A DNA stretch of 64,000 nt from Ligula intestinalis (lineage: Eukaryota; Platyhelminthes; Cestoda; Diphyllobothriidea; Diphyllobothriidae): assembly GCA_036362985.1 (NCBI GenBank), contig JAYGXS010000008.1:9766304-9830303 (forward strand), written 5' to 3'. Of this stretch, positions 46,960-60,200 are shown piece after piece (positions within the stretch are counted from its first letter, which is position 1; each line of letters starts with the position of its first letter). The notes under the pieces are model-generated. The model saw only the letters and a program-made list of their open reading frames with translations, was not told the origin of the DNA and did not search any database. A program made the translations under genes and the position numbers.

Positions 46960-47710
46960 TAACTATGTTTGCGCAGTTTTTATGGCATCAGCGATTTCTC
47001 CACCAGAAGGCGGGTCGCATGACAGTGGATGAGAGAAAGATGGAGGAGGCTCTGTTGTAGATGGGAGCAGGGGGCGGTGGGCGGTGGGCTCCGTATCAAA
47101 GTTTAGAAGGCGGTCGAATTGCTCACGCCAGCGTTCGATCTTGGTCGCGTTGTCAGCAATAAGACCGCCATTCACATCATGAACTGAGTCACTCAGTGAA
47201 GACAGCTCAGCACCAGCCTTGCGAATAAGTTGGTAGAGCTTTCGAGTATCACCAACGTTTCAGGCCTGCTCCATGGGGGTTGCTATTTCAGCCCAGTGTC
47301 TCTTCCGGTCCTCTTTGGTCGATTTTGCTGTCATCTTTCTTAGTTGGCGGAAGGAATCATCATTACGGCCCCTAGCTCGGGCTGTCTCCTCAGAAAACTG
47401 CAGGGTCCGTCCGCTGATCCAATAATTATGGCACCGCTGGATGCATCCAAGAATTTTCTCGGTCACTGACGTTTTCAGATAAGACCGTGGGCTGCTCACT
47501 TCTCCATCGGCTCGAGCCGTAAAACAGGACCGGATTTCTCTGCTCAGGGCCTCAGCGGTGTTGGGTTGCCGAATTTTGGCGATGTCGAGGCGTCGAGTAC
47601 GTGGCATTTCGGGCGCAGATGAGAAGTGTGCTTTTAAACGTGTGCGAACAAGAAGGTGGTCAGAACCATGGGCATCATCAGTCTCAGTACCACGCAGCGA
47701 CCGACTGAGT
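46960..47710 (-). mobile_element. RTE-like LINE fragment (intron 7 of copy 3)
   Basis: The - strand reads HGSDHLLVRTRL (end of the endonuclease region), RQPNTAEALSREI, KTSVTEKILGCIQR, FRQLRKMTAKSTKEDRKRHW and IATPMEQA. An in-frame TGA follows, then NVGDTRKLYQLIRKAG, DVNGGLIADNATKIERWREQ and FDRLLNFDTEP, ending near PPSGGEIADAIK, just before the RT palm. This order is typical of endonuclease-RT LINEs of the RTE type. Both ends are missing. It is antisense to copy 3 and absent from copy 2. Confidence 0.75.
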
Positions 47711-50700
47711 CAGAAAGCGCGCTTTGTATTGGTCCCTACAGTTTTTGCGCAGAATCAAAAATATGCTAAACCCTGCTGGTTTTTACTGGCCTGAACGCCG
47801 GGAATTTTCATGTTCCCGAAAAGAAACCCATTTGCGGATTCCGGCTTTGGATGTTTTATAGTGTTTAAGGATACCTTGCACTCAGTTTTCAGACCCACCT
47901 ATGACCACCTAGTCGTATTATAACATTCGCATTTCAACCAGTCCCAGGACTCGCTTTAAGCATCTGTTGGGTGCTTATGATTAAAATTTTACCTATTAAC
48001 TGTTACACTGTTATAATTCTGAATGGTGTTTGTAGACCATATCTTCCTAAAAAGTAGCGAATCTGCTTTCTTGAAACCGCAGTTAGCTAGTTCCAAAACG
48101 GTTAGCGTTGCAGAGCGTCACTTGAAACCTGACAGAAGTGCTTTGCTCTTTTATAACGTTTTATGAGTCAAAAGACGTCCTTAATCGAGACGTTTTAAAG
48201 GCAAATACTGTCAAACCATCCATCTATCTGCTTTTTCTGCATTACAGACGCATTTTGTGTCCAAGGGCTATGCTCACGTACTTAAACTGGACGAACTCAA
48301 AACGAGCCACCCGATCGAAGTGAGTCGCCATCTTTGTGAATGGACTACGTTATGATTGCATGCTATTTTTTAATCAATACTTTTTGTGAGCACTGTGCAC
48401 GCAATGTTGATTGCCAAGACAGGGGAGTTGAACAAGGCGCATGCGGTAGTCAAGTAAGTGCTCCTTCTATCAGAGCTTTCAGATCAATAAAGTGCCTTTC
48501 AATGTTTATACTGGTACCAAGCTATTTTTGTGCTGGGGTGAGAATCACCTTTTTAAATGATTGCAGTGGGCTGAATTTGGCATTTCTAGATCTCTCGACA
48601 GTTCTCTCTAAATTATTTGTTTACCTTTCTCCTTATTTATTGTTTTTTCCCTACGTTTTTAAAACATTCTGTGGCTTATTGAGTGACCGTTCGGTCGTCA
48701 AAACCCTTTCGCGTGATCTCATGATACAAAGTAAGGGGCAGGATGGTGATTGCATTTTATGCGGTCGTATATTTAAAGTGTCCAGGGCTAGATGACTACT
48801 TTTAGGAACTGGCAGTCACACTGTGGACTTCGCCACAGGACGTGGTTATTCCATTCTGATCCATTTCGGCATACAGCTGTCATCTGTGACAGCACGCGGC
48901 TGTCCCAAGCGGAAAAGCAGCATCCCGGTAGCCCGCGAACCCACCTAGAGTAGACTGAGTGAGCTATCGCCTCACCCGGTTAAGGCCTGGTTAGGCTAGC
49001 AGTGGGGAACCGATCGTTCTGTAGCCTTCTTCTGTGGGTACCGTATGTCACACTAACCACTTTTCAATGGATCACAGCAGGACGGGGTTCATAAAGGAGG
49101 TTGACGCTGCGTGTGCGCCCTTTCAATTCCAGGCAACTTATCGTAATCTTTCTTTGACTATCATCTGTGTCAGAGCACAAAAGAAAAATTACGATAACTT
49201 GCCTGGCGAACAATTACCGCGGTCTCAAACCATTGCCCGTTCAGTTGCAGTTTTGTTTGCCTATTTCCAGGGCTAGAAAGTCGCATTGATTTGTTTTTAT
49301 GTTTCTCCCTTTTCGTAGGTCGAGGTCAACAGCCCACATGAGGTGGAGGAGATATTTGATGCTGTCTCCTACCAAAAGGGTGCTTCGGTTATCCGAATGT
49401 TGAATGACTACCTAGGAGCCGAGGTATTTTTCCATAATTTTTTCTCTTAGTTATTTGTGCTTGATTCGCTTATGACCGTTTAGTTTAATTCGATTGAACC
49501 TTGAGACCGTTTTCGCACGACTGAACTAAAAATTGCTCATCAAGTAATCTTCCGAACTTTCGCAAATATGATTGTCCCACTTGAAACATTTCAAATAAGG
49601 TGTAATGCCAATCTTTTAGTGTATTTCGTTGCATTAGCAGGAGGAAACTTCACACGTGCAGGGGGTTAGGACCTATCATCGTAGCTTCGTGGCTAGTTCT
49701 CCTTTTCACGGTAAGGAAGTTAGCATTTCAAAAAAAAACTTCGGACGGTACGCAATTGCTGTAAGGTGTCAGCTAGGGACAACTATGCAAGTAACAGGTT
49801 CCGGTTGTTAAGAAGATCATGCTTACCCTGAATGGCAGTTGTATAAGTTTAAGATTTTGGACTCGTACAGGAACCCATCTTCAGGTCCTTTGAGAGTGCA
49901 ATGTCAGGTGACCTGTGCGTGGCAATTACCGGGCCGGATTTACGTTGTGTGATTAACAGTGTATATAAATGTTGTAACTTACCATACTAACAGTCCAGGC
50001 ACTAGCTACCATTGTCTGTTCGTTGACAGTGGCTGACGGAGTTAGATCCAAATATGCACATCAATGTTCGGTCTATTCCTGTAGAACTTTAATATACTGA
50101 TGCACACCGAGAACCTAAATTAAATTCTAAACAAATTAAAAAGCAGACTTCACAGTGTGTAAAGACCGTGTGCATCCTTGTCTGAGTACTCACCGTGTGA
50201 GTCTGTGGCCTATTAGGAGTAGGAGTATATCAAGAGATCTGTCTATAGCGTTAGTTTGAGATATCCAGGCCCCCAGCAATTCCGGCTTTCTTATTGTTGG
50301 TCTGCTCCATTACCGGCGTGCTTTTGAAGTCAAATCTGTTGCAAATATTTTGTGACTGTACTTTAGCCGTTTCGTTAGAACCGATGGGAGTGTTTACAAG
50401 CGATTAATTTCTTCAAGCTACCAAAGAATTTTTTGCCAAAGGATTCTTATAACTATTTATGTTTTTACTTAATTCTAACAAAATAGTGGATTTCTTCCTG
50501 TTCATGTTGCAGCTGGCCAGGTTTACTCCTTTTTGCTGGGGACTACTGCTGCTGCCACTACTACTACCTCTATTAATAAAACATTTTATGATTATTATCA
50601 GTACCATTTCCAGTCTTTCTGGTTTCTATTGAAGGTCTTCAAAGCCGGTTTGCAACAATATATCAAGAGACACCAATATTCTAACACGGTCACCACGGAT

Positions 50701-53700
50701 CTAAGGTGAGTTTCCAGCCAGTGAAGCAGATTATGTCGACGTGGACCAAACAGACCGGCTATCCAGTCCTCTCAGTCCGTCCCCTTCCTAGCGCAGATGG
50801 CCAATCTCTTAGCCTGAGCATCAGTCAGACCCGCTTCCTTGCCGACGGTGGAAAAGAAGGTAGCTTTATCTCCTATCTCTCTATGTCACATAACTTGTGA
50901 TGACAGAAGTCATGGCACACAATTACGTTACCTCCCCAACTGTTGTAACATATTTAAGTGGTAAATGTTCGGTCATTATAAACTAATCTCAAATTAAGGT
51001 TCACTGGAGGCGAGTACATCTCAGCTTCTTAAATATATAATAGGCAATATTCACAGATAAGTCACTGGTTCACGCTAGCCCCAGGCTGGTGCACAAGAAA
51101 ACCTTCTTTTCATTTTAACAGCATTTATGCATGGCTCATGCTGCGTGATCCAACCAGGGGACACGATTCTGGTGCAGTTCCGGTCAATTGTGCGTGGAAC
51201 AGCCGTGTAGGACAGGCGCATAAGGGGCAGGCAGGCAAGTAGCCCTTGTTGGATTCGGAACCCCACCAAGTGGGCCTTAATCCCGGCGGTGAGGAGTAGG
51301 AGAAGGAGGAGTCGGAGCAGCATAGTCGGGAGGGGCTGCTCTGTGATCAAAGAAACAGATGGAGAGGAGGAGAGATGGATTCACCATAGGGGGGTTTGGT
51401 TTAGGAGATCTTGGCCGCCCTGAGGGCGGGTGGGAACGCGGTCGAAGACGCTTCTGCTGTGGTTCCCGCACATAGGGGGAGGTGGTGGTGGCGCCGCGCC
51501 TGATCCCTCTTCCGGTCTTCTTGATCCTGTCGTGGCCCGGGCAGGAGGGAAGGGGAGAGTGCGGTATGGGTGGCGCAGGTCACTGTCCGTTTTCCCACCC
51601 AGCTCTGTGAACAATATTGGAATGAGGGTCGAGCTGTCATATGCCGAAAATAAATATTCAGTGCACCTTTAGCCAAAAAGCATTTTATCTGCGTCAAACG
51701 ACTAACACATCCCCAGAATATTTCACTATACTGACGTGCTATTCGTTTTTTTGCTATTGTGCTCTGAGCATTGGAACAGTTTGTACACTTTCACATGTCT
51801 TGCTACCCTGCGCAACTTTCTCGGGTTTTTGTTTGCAACAGAGGTTCCCACCCACTGGTACGTCCCTGTGACCGTCTGCCGAGCTGATGACTCGAGCGCG
51901 ATCGTGCCGCGAGCCCTCGTCCCGCCAGCGTTTGCGGCCGCCAACCAAACATCAAATGACGCCATGTGCGAACACGTTATTCCACTGTCCGTTGCTGCGG
52001 ACACATCTGTGCGCATTAATCCAGGTGCTGTGGGCTTTTTTCGTGTCTGCTACCACCCCACCATGCTGCCGCCCATCCTCACCGCGCTCTCCCAGCACCA
52101 AATTCCGGAGCGCGATCGTCTGAACCTACTGGATGATCACTTTGCGTTGGTCAGTGTCTCTGTTTCTGTTCCTCCAGTTACATTCCCCCCCCAGCACAGT
52201 TAGCACCCTTTAACTGCTTTTTTCTTCAAAGTATCTATTTGTAAATGGTCAAATATTGGAGAAGGGTTGGGGCAGTCTCCCCTTTCCCACTGTCATCCGG
52301 CTGTGCCTTTTTCTTTGAAATTAAGATATTGAGGGTTTGGAGGGGAGATGGCTGAATGTCGTATGTGCTCCAGATCCTTCGGTGTGGCCATTCGTGGTAC
52401 TAAAGAAGAGGAACATTTCTAAAGATTTTATCGCCTGCGCCTTGTCCCTAATTTCGGACATAAAGTGTAGCATTTGCATGCGATGGCTCGAGACCGTCTG
52501 CAAAGCCGTTGAGTTTCTCCGAATCTGGCCCAGGCTTCAGTGTTTTGTTCCCCTTCATGTGCTCTCCTCAGGCTCGCGCCAGCCAATGTCCTCTCAAGAA
52601 TGTGCTCGATTTGACTCGAGCCTACACTGGCGAGGACAGCTGTAGCGTGTGGTCAGTTCTAGCCCAGGGACTGGGTTCTGTACGCGTCCTCCTCCAAGAG
52701 ATGGCCTACAAGGCCGGCGACAAGGTTGTATTCTCCAATCTCTCACCGGTGGAGGTTGGTCTCAATAACCTCTGCACCCAATTGACCTTGCCTGTTAACG
52801 AGAAACTTGGTGAGTCCGCTGGGCTTTTTCTGTTCCCAGTTAGATATTGTTTGTGTCTGCACAGTCATTCTCAAGTTAAACTTTTTCCACTTCTCGATTT
52901 TTTCTGTGGATTACATTTGTGTGATTCTGCTAGTGAAAATTGACGTTTTTCTTACCCTTATCCTAATGCTTGTATTACCGTGAGGAAGGCTTAAAAATGT
53001 CTAACTGGCTGCAAGCACAGAAGTGAACTTCCTCAAGCAGTCCCTTTCGTAGGTTTTGACCCTAAGCCGGAAGACAGCAACAACAACAGCCTCCTAAGAC
53101 CCATAATCCTGGACGTTCTCGGTCGTACCCGTTACCCTGACGTCCTCTCGAAGGCGCGCAAGGCCTTCGACGCGCATTACGCCTCCGTAACGGACACCCC
53201 AGTTGGTCAGCCACAGGAGAACCTAATCTCTCCCGATTTGCGGACCACTATCTATTCCCTGTGTCTAGTCAACGGAGTTGCGGAGGTATTCCAGCGTCTT
53301 CTCACCGTAAGTCTCTATTCGGCTTTCCTGTCACTGTTTCTATTCCCGTTGCCCTCTTGGCCCAATCATGCTTGGAAAAGGCAGCAGCCAAAAAGTGTTG
53401 GGACACGTCACTGTGGATGCTGTAGTTGTCTACTCTTTTACTTTGCTTAATATGCAAAGTTGCGGTTTCAGTGTATTTGACATTTCTACTGAATTTATTT
53501 TCAGTAGGCGTTCTAGGGATTGAAAATAAAACGGGATTACTGTAAAAAAGCTGCTTAGTTCGCAGGCAGGACGGGTATTGAGCTCGGTGGACACGTGGTG
53601 GTAGGAAGACCTTTTTCCTCGTGATTGGCGTGGGAATGGCCTTTCTTGTTCTGTTTCCGCATGCCTTCTGCAGAAATGCCGTAAACCCCCTATTACTTGG

Positions 53701-55494
53701 GTTCCCCCATTACACTAATCTTCCCACCCAGTTTCACCAGCAGTTTTTACCCCTCACCTGAATGCTAGAACACCGCTTTAACGTCAGTCAGTGTTTAGCA
53801 AATGAATTCTCTCATTCAGGGTTCTTTACCCAGCCAAAAATCGTTCCACTGGACGAAAATCGTCTGCATCACCCGTCACCGAATTAGTTAGGCTGCCGTT
53901 CGTACCGGGCTGCGGAAAAACGTTGAGATGCTGATTGTGCTGCCGCCTACTACTTTATCTGCATTTTCCCTATCCCAGCTTCATGACAAGGCTACGATGC
54001 ATTCCGAACGCGTGCGCTTGCTGGGTTCTCTTGGGGGATCGGCAAGTCCCGAGCTCATTGAGCGCCTTTTCCAGCTCACCTTCACTGACTTTGTGCGCAA
54101 GCCGCACCGTTATCTTGCTCTTCTGTGCGTCACTGGTTCGGCCGCCGGCAGAAGTGCACTCTGGCGACTTGTGAAGACACGAATTGGAACCCTGCCTTAG
54201 GAACTAGCTACTCTCGTCATGCCCTCTTACGTCCTAAAGGTAAGTTCAGTTCCCCTGATCTTTCTCCCCCCCTGCTCATATCTTCTTACAATTTCGAAAT
54301 CCAAAGGCCTTTCGGCTTTCTGCGCTCTGAATAAACGGCACTTATCTAAATTGTTTATTCCTTTTCCAACGTTACTACAGCCTGTTTACCGTTTAGCTGT
54401 TCGGTCGCGCACAGGTGCAGGCTAGGGCCCACCAGCCACATGCGCCCGATCCAGCCTCCGATCGGCTTGACTCTGTTTTGACAGCGGACATCGGTGGCTG
54501 AGGGGAAGGACAGTGGGGTAGATTTAGCACAAGTCTACAATCAACCTGGGCAATGGGAATATTACTTGACCGTTACTTCATTGGCCTGTGGGAATCACTA
54601 CCGATTTCGCATAAATGTCCACTTACTTCGTATAAAAAGCCATGTTTTTTGACTAATTTGGTGTTGACTGTTTCCGAAGTATTTTATTTTTTAGTTAATT
54701 TTTTAACTGAGTTAATTTTCTTTCCCTTTTTCGTTGCGTGCGGTTGCTGTTTTGGCTTAGAAGCTAGTGGGAGTTTAAAAATTTTAAAAAAGCTGACCTC
54801 TATGACTCCTGCTTCTGTATCCAATTGAACGTAGCCGCACGTCTCGTCTACCATTCCGTTAAAATGCTCTTTTATGGTTTCCCTTTTTTTCTAGGGAAGT
54901 TGCGCCGACTTCTGCGATATGAACAGACATGCCGAAGTTGAGGTAAGCTTGCTGTATTTGCTTGTTGGATGAAACACTCCTGCTGCCAGGTAAAAAAACT
55001 GTTTGGTTCTGTTATTGTTAATAAGCCCGGTCTAATCAGTTTGTTTGCCCATCTACTATGAACAGGCTGCCGTACGCGAGCCTATTAGTTCACATTCCGA
55101 AATTTATCACACAATCTTATCCATCACCCCCCCCCTACCCCATTTGGGCCCTATTCTGAACATTACTTCCGTATGTGACCCCAAAGGACAGTTCTAACTC
55201 TGACTCTCTCTTTATCCTCTGAATGCATATCTTCGTCTTTGTTCTTTGACAGACTTTCTTTGACACCCACCCGGTGTCCTGTGTGCGTACAGTGAACCAG
55301 GCTCTCGAGTCTGTGGAAATCAACTCGTAGATCGCGCAACGTGACTATGCTGCTGCTGTTGCCTTCATCCGTTCTCTCGTCAGCACCAGCTAGATGCTAT
55401 TGGTCCGCTCCGGTCGTATTTCCCTATTCTCTACCTCCCCTCCCGCTTTCGTAATCTCCTCTACTGTTTTTGATATGAATTTCATATTTTTAAT

Positions 55495-55500
55495 AATAAA
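55495..55500 (+). terminator. Polyadenylation signal AATAAA, copy 3
   Basis: Lies about 100 nt after the terminal stop codon, homologous to the signals of copies 1 and 2. Confidence 0.65.
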
Positions 55501-55794
55501 ACCCGTAGTTACGGTGGTACAGCAAATGTTAAAACTATCTTGTTTGGTTAACCCTCAGGTCTGCGATCTTCCAGGCCCCGTTTCTTAAGAGATGAGAGAA
55601 AAGTCATGGGAAGGCCAGAGCAGTAGGAAGAATATATTCTCTACAGAATTGTAACGTTACTAATGAAATTTCAGTAACATGTGTTTATGTTATGCATTCC
55701 GCAAGCCAGCGGGCGGCGTCTGAAGTGAGGTATGATCTGAGTAGTGTAAGTTACGGTAATACAAGCAAACATGCGAATCCCAGGAAGAAATTGA

Positions 55795-56272
55795 GAAGAA
55801 GAAAACAAATCGATCGCTGGGACGCTATGTTTATTTGACTGACGGTTCGATATCCATCGCGGATTCATTTTCAGAGACATACTCACAGAATAGTAGCAGA
55901 AAGAATTCGTGTGTGCACAGGGTTCCACCGTAAAAATCGTTTGATATCCTGGGTTGTTCTGATTCGTCGCGTCAGCCATGACCTTGTGGTGTTGGCATAA
56001 GATGATGTGGTGGTCCGTCTGTTCCATGAATAGCGATTCGCTTTGGCCAAATTTAGTCTTGAGCCAAAATGCTAGAGGAGACAACCTCCAACAAAGAATC
56101 CGAGCGGCCGTTGGGGACCCAACTGTATTCGAAATTCCCAAGAAACCTCATGTTATGTTCACTTACTCTAAGTAAGTACAAGACAAGCAGAAGACAACTC
56201 GATCGCTGGGACACTATGTTTATTTGTCTGACGTTTCGAGATCCGTCGCGGATTCATCTTCAGAGACAGTCG
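55795..56272 (-). repeat. Pair of direct repeats with hammerhead-like GAAAC-GUC core
   Basis: Units of about 85 bp at 55795-55882 and 56189-56272 are diverged direct copies (ATCGCTGGGAC..TATGTTTATTTG...GACGTTTCGAGATCCGTC...TTCAGAGACA). On the - strand the second reads CUGAAGA, a hairpin AUCCG-CGA-CGGAU, then CGAAAC-GUC, resembling PLE terminal hammerheads. The first copy has mutated the conserved GAAAC. They may be the two terminal repeats of a short non-autonomous PLE-type element; the roughly 300 bp between them has no coding domain. Confidence 0.45.
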
Positions 56273-56580
56273 TTTATTCCGTTGCACAAGCAACACCAGC
56301 TAACTTTCATGCTGATATTCAAAGTCTGCGGGGTAGAGAAGTTAGGCAGATTTTCCTAATTGACTCGAACCAAGAGTGAAAAGTTCGGGTGGATTAGAAG
56401 CCACGTCAGCAAAAGGAGGACTTTAGTATGGATGACGCTCTAGCCAATCGAACGTGAAATGCGCGAAGTTCCTTCAGTGGTTTACCATAAAGTCCTTATA
56501 AGCAAGGTAACCAGACGGTTGTAGCTTTTCTAGCCGTCTTTTGCAACACTACTGGCGGCAGCGACCGCTCTTATAATCAC
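56265..56580 (-). repeat. tRNA-derived SINE-like repeat, second copy
   Basis: Homologous over its length to 17130-17460, with TGGCTAGAGCGTC as A-box-like sequence and CTTCTAATCCACCC as a decayed B box. It occupies the same order (3' UTR, SINE, upstream region) after copy 3 as its partner does after the ghost copy. Confidence 0.5.
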
Positions 56581-56659
56581 CACATTTAGAGCGGTGTGAC
56601 TGTCCTTGACTTGTCATGTTTTCGCCGAAAATTCTGTCAGTCCTGTGTTTTCGCCGCTA

Positions 56660-57115
56660 TCCCGGACGCTTTTATCTGACCTGTTGTGAATGCCATCTTC
56701 TGGTCAGCGTGAACTGCAGTGGTCACTGCCTGCCCGACGCCTGGCCTCCCTGTCGTGACCTCAATCTGCCAAGACATCAAGGTCGTGGCGGCCGCCAGAC
56801 TTACTGGTTCATGGGATTCGGTTTCCCACATCAGTGTCTACGCACACGTTCTCCAACCAATCACAGGCCGACCCAGCCAATGAACGCTCTATCTCCGTCT
56901 AATGGCCTGATTGCTGTCAAACCAGCACTTTGACGTGGCTGGCTTTCCTGGCTGGTCGTAGCTCTCCAAATCTAATCTATTTCCACCTATTCTCTGGGAA
57001 CATAGTATACTGTTTCTTCTACTTTGGCCACTACCGACCTCTCTTCTAAGGAACCATGGTCTTAAGATCGCAGGTGCTCGGATTTAACTTACTTAACCCC
57101 CTGCGATAGACCCAT
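56660..57115 (+). repeat. R2 interspersed repeat
   Basis: About 450 bp, ending CTTCTAAGGAACCATGGTCT...CTTAACCCCCTGCGATAG. The 3' end matches the R2 copies at 15690-15840 and 36911-36985. It contains GGCCGCCAGACTTACTGG, also seen in altered form near 58838. No long open frame carries a known domain, so it is probably non-autonomous. Confidence 0.5.
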
Positions 57116-57299
57116 TTCCTTATTGTTTGTATGATAGATCAGGAGTCGCCTCTAACCCTGTGCGGAACACAGAACACGGACACAACAACTGTTTTGTCTA
57201 CTGTGAGCCGCTCTTTTCTGTTGAGCCTCTTGTCAGCTCCCTTTCTTACAGTATACTGTCTGAACTTATTTGTCTTATTGAGTTCTGACTTGGGGAAAC

Positions 57300-60200
57300 T
57301 TCTGTTGTCGACGATCACTCCTTTCGACAAGAGTATTCACATGATCAAGCACCGCCCTTTTAAGGGGTATCTCGTATACATCCATTTACAACTCCCGCCG
57401 TCAGTTTCGGCTCGGTTATACTTCTGACGTGAGATCAGTCAATTCAGGTTTATCAAAGGAAATATAGGCAAATGCCTTTGAACTCCCTATTGGTACATAT
57501 TACTTAAGAAGTGCATCGGCACAGCTAAACATTTTAAAGCAGTCATTGACACAATTGTAGGTGACTACTCGCTTGTTTCAAGTAATAAACTCGCATGTGG
57601 TGATGTCAGTTAACACGAGCCAGCAGTGTCACTGAACAAGAAGAGCAAACAGTGAAAAAGACTCCTAAGGTATGGCTCATAATTCAAAATGGAATGTCAT
57701 TTGTGGTTTTTAGGAGAAAAACTGCCGCTCGTGGGAAAAAGTACGTAAGAGATAGGACCGGCATGCCGCTGTGAATGTTGGCGGCAACCATGGGGTCCAT
57801 TACGAGTAATATCTACATGCGAAGGGCCACACGAAGAGGAGACCTCAGAGACACGAGAACGCCCCCAAGAACCGTAGATGCGACCATTATACGCCCTTGC
57901 TGTGACCAGAGCAGAGGAACCCGCCACATCGTGAGAAGTCGGTTTTTTAGGTCGATACGAGAATGAGCGTGACAGAGCCGCTTAGCCTAGGACCATGGGT
58001 GCGGTAAATACGACTGCAGACACGATCAGCGCAGTGCGCATAGTGAGAAGAGACGTCGAATAGGCTAAGTACGGTGTAAAACGTATTTTGATCAAATAAT
58101 AGAAGCACTAGGCTTTGTTGCAACATCAATTCGGCGTAGGCGCACCGGAGACGAAGCGGCAAAAACGTCTGCGTCGATGGAACGCAAGGACACTGGGTGA
58201 GGTCAGCAATTGCCGGTAGAGCATAGGGTGTGCTTGTAGTAGATCTTATCGCTATCGCAAAAGAGTTAAGGCTACGCCGGCTAAAGCCTAACTACTGCGA
58301 TCTTCCAGGTCCGGTTCCTTAGGAGATGATCGAAAAGTCTTGGAGAACCAAAGTAGGAGAAGGTTATATTCTGTACAGAACAAGTAGGAGAATAGTCAGT
58401 AGAAAAGTGGTTGACTCGGCCTGGCGTTGAGTTCGACCATCAGCACCGTGAGAGAGCACTGCGGCGTCGCGTCCGTCTTGAGCCGAGGCGGAAGGCCGAG
58501 TAACTCCAAGGTCAGTCGCCGAAGACATTTGTCTGTCTGATGGCCTTGATGGTGATTGGTGAACGCAAAGGATGGCGATGGTTGCCGAATTCGCGGCAAA
58601 CAAACGCAGACACAGTGCGTAGGAGTTTAGCCGGCGCGCGTAGCCACTGCACTTTCGCGACTTTTGGTAACGAAGCCGGCATCAGTCAGCGAGGTAGGCT
58701 CGCACACCGCCACTGCTGCTGGGCGAAACTGACGCTCAACTGAGGCGCACCCATACGCATGCACAACGTTTTCCCCATTCTAGCCTCAACCCACAGTGAC
58801 TTGACCTCAATCGGTCTGGACAAAGCTCAAGGCCGATGCTACCGCCAGACGCACTGGCGCACGCCGGTTCGCCCACGCGTGGTCCAATCAACGACCTTCA
58901 TGTTTGCAGCCAAAAGTGGCGGCTCGAACGTCTGCTCCCTAAACAGCACTTTGGACCTGGCCTGTCTCGCGGCCGGACGTGTGCTCCGATAGTGAAATCT
59001 CTCACAACATATTATTCTATCCTTCTGCAGAATAGACTATTCCTAACACTGGGGCCTTCCCAAGTCTTCACTTCTCTCCTGAGGAACAGGGCCGGAAAGA
59101 TAGAAGCTGTTATGGTTAACCGTCTTAGTTTTAACACCTATTTACAAACCTCCGGCATATGGGGTTCTATGGTTGGATCTAAAGTAAGCAAAACCGTAAT
59201 GTTTCCTACGTAGACAGTGCAGCTGCCAGTTGTTTACTGATACACTAATGATTCGCATAGCCCGCGACTGCTTAAGATACATTGCCTTTACTGTGGTGAT
59301 TGCCCTGTCCTCGGCTGCTTTCCAAAGACCAACCGTTTCACGTTGTCTTTTCTGTCTCTCGACCAGCACTGGGGCTGTAGACATTGCCACCAGGAAGGCT
59401 TCCTTAGGCTTCGTGCGCACAGAGAGCAAGCTATAATACGAAGTTAGGTTTTGTCATTTAATGTCTCCCACAGCGGATTCCGATCACCTGGAAATAAGGC
59501 AGACCTTATCAGTCCTGTATGGTTGAGTAAACTGCAGGCCTACCCACCCTTACTGCAGCAAACTGTTGCCTTTTCATCTTCTTTTAAGCTGACCCTAGCG
59601 ATTATCATAGATGTAAGGTAAACTGCCGGTTATTAACGTGCCCATAGTATTATCTGTGCTCAATGGGCTTGGAGCAGAAATGAGAGATTTGCCTATCTTT
59701 TCCATTTCTGTCCGTTTGCATCTCACGCTTTGAGTATAAAATAATAGATTACGCTACACGCAAGTACAAGGCTGTAGCGGTCTCTGCCGTCCCACTTTCT
59801 CTATTGCTTTGTCCGGCATCATTGTTCAACGCCAGCTGCCTCAAGGTCATCCAATACGTCAGTCAGCGCTTCCAGTCACGTTGACCTGCAGAGACGTCAC
59901 TTAGGACCATGGCACTCCAGCGGAATGACGTGTGCTCCGAAGTCCAGCATCTCTAAATCTATCTCCGTTCCTTTGTGTACACAAAAAAATATCCCTTCTA
60001 CTCTGGCCTTCCCAAGACTTCTCTCCTTTCCTAAGGAACCGGACCTGGAAGATTGTAGGCGTTAGGTTTAACCGTCTTAGCCTAAAATCCTATAAGGCTA
60101 CTCTTTCGGCAAGGCTGCCAGCTTCGAATTAGATATCGCTTTTGCTTGTTCGATTTCGTGTTTGCTTGACTGCGACTCCTCAGATGCCCAATCACTTTTT

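Larger units (their letters stand above)
44279..55393 (+). pseudogene. NPEPPS: Puromycin-sensitive-type M1 aminopeptidase, copy 3 (disabled)
   Basis: Exons equivalent to 7-16 of copy 2 lie at 44279-44486, 48248-48319, 49319-49423, 50635-50859, 51842-52149, 52572-52809, 53053-53306, 53979-54239, 54895-54942 and 55253-55393. The zinc motif [10 protein letters not shown] with [14 protein letters not shown] and the SYQKGAS tyrosine are intact. Three lesions break it. The exon at 50635 is 225 nt instead of 241 (16-nt deletion near 50702, frameshift and immediate TGA). TAG at 54198-54200 replaces a Glu codon. TAG at 55328-55330 replaces a Lys codon. Exons 1-6 are not found in 37.9-44.2 kb apart from the gap. 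Splice sites remain good, so decay is probably recent. A spliced non-coding transcript is possible. Confidence 0.92.

Noticed and set aside
55671..56141. 156-residue - strand frame
   Set aside because: It runs through one hammerhead-like repeat unit and the spacer, has no domain, and its composition is not protein-like.
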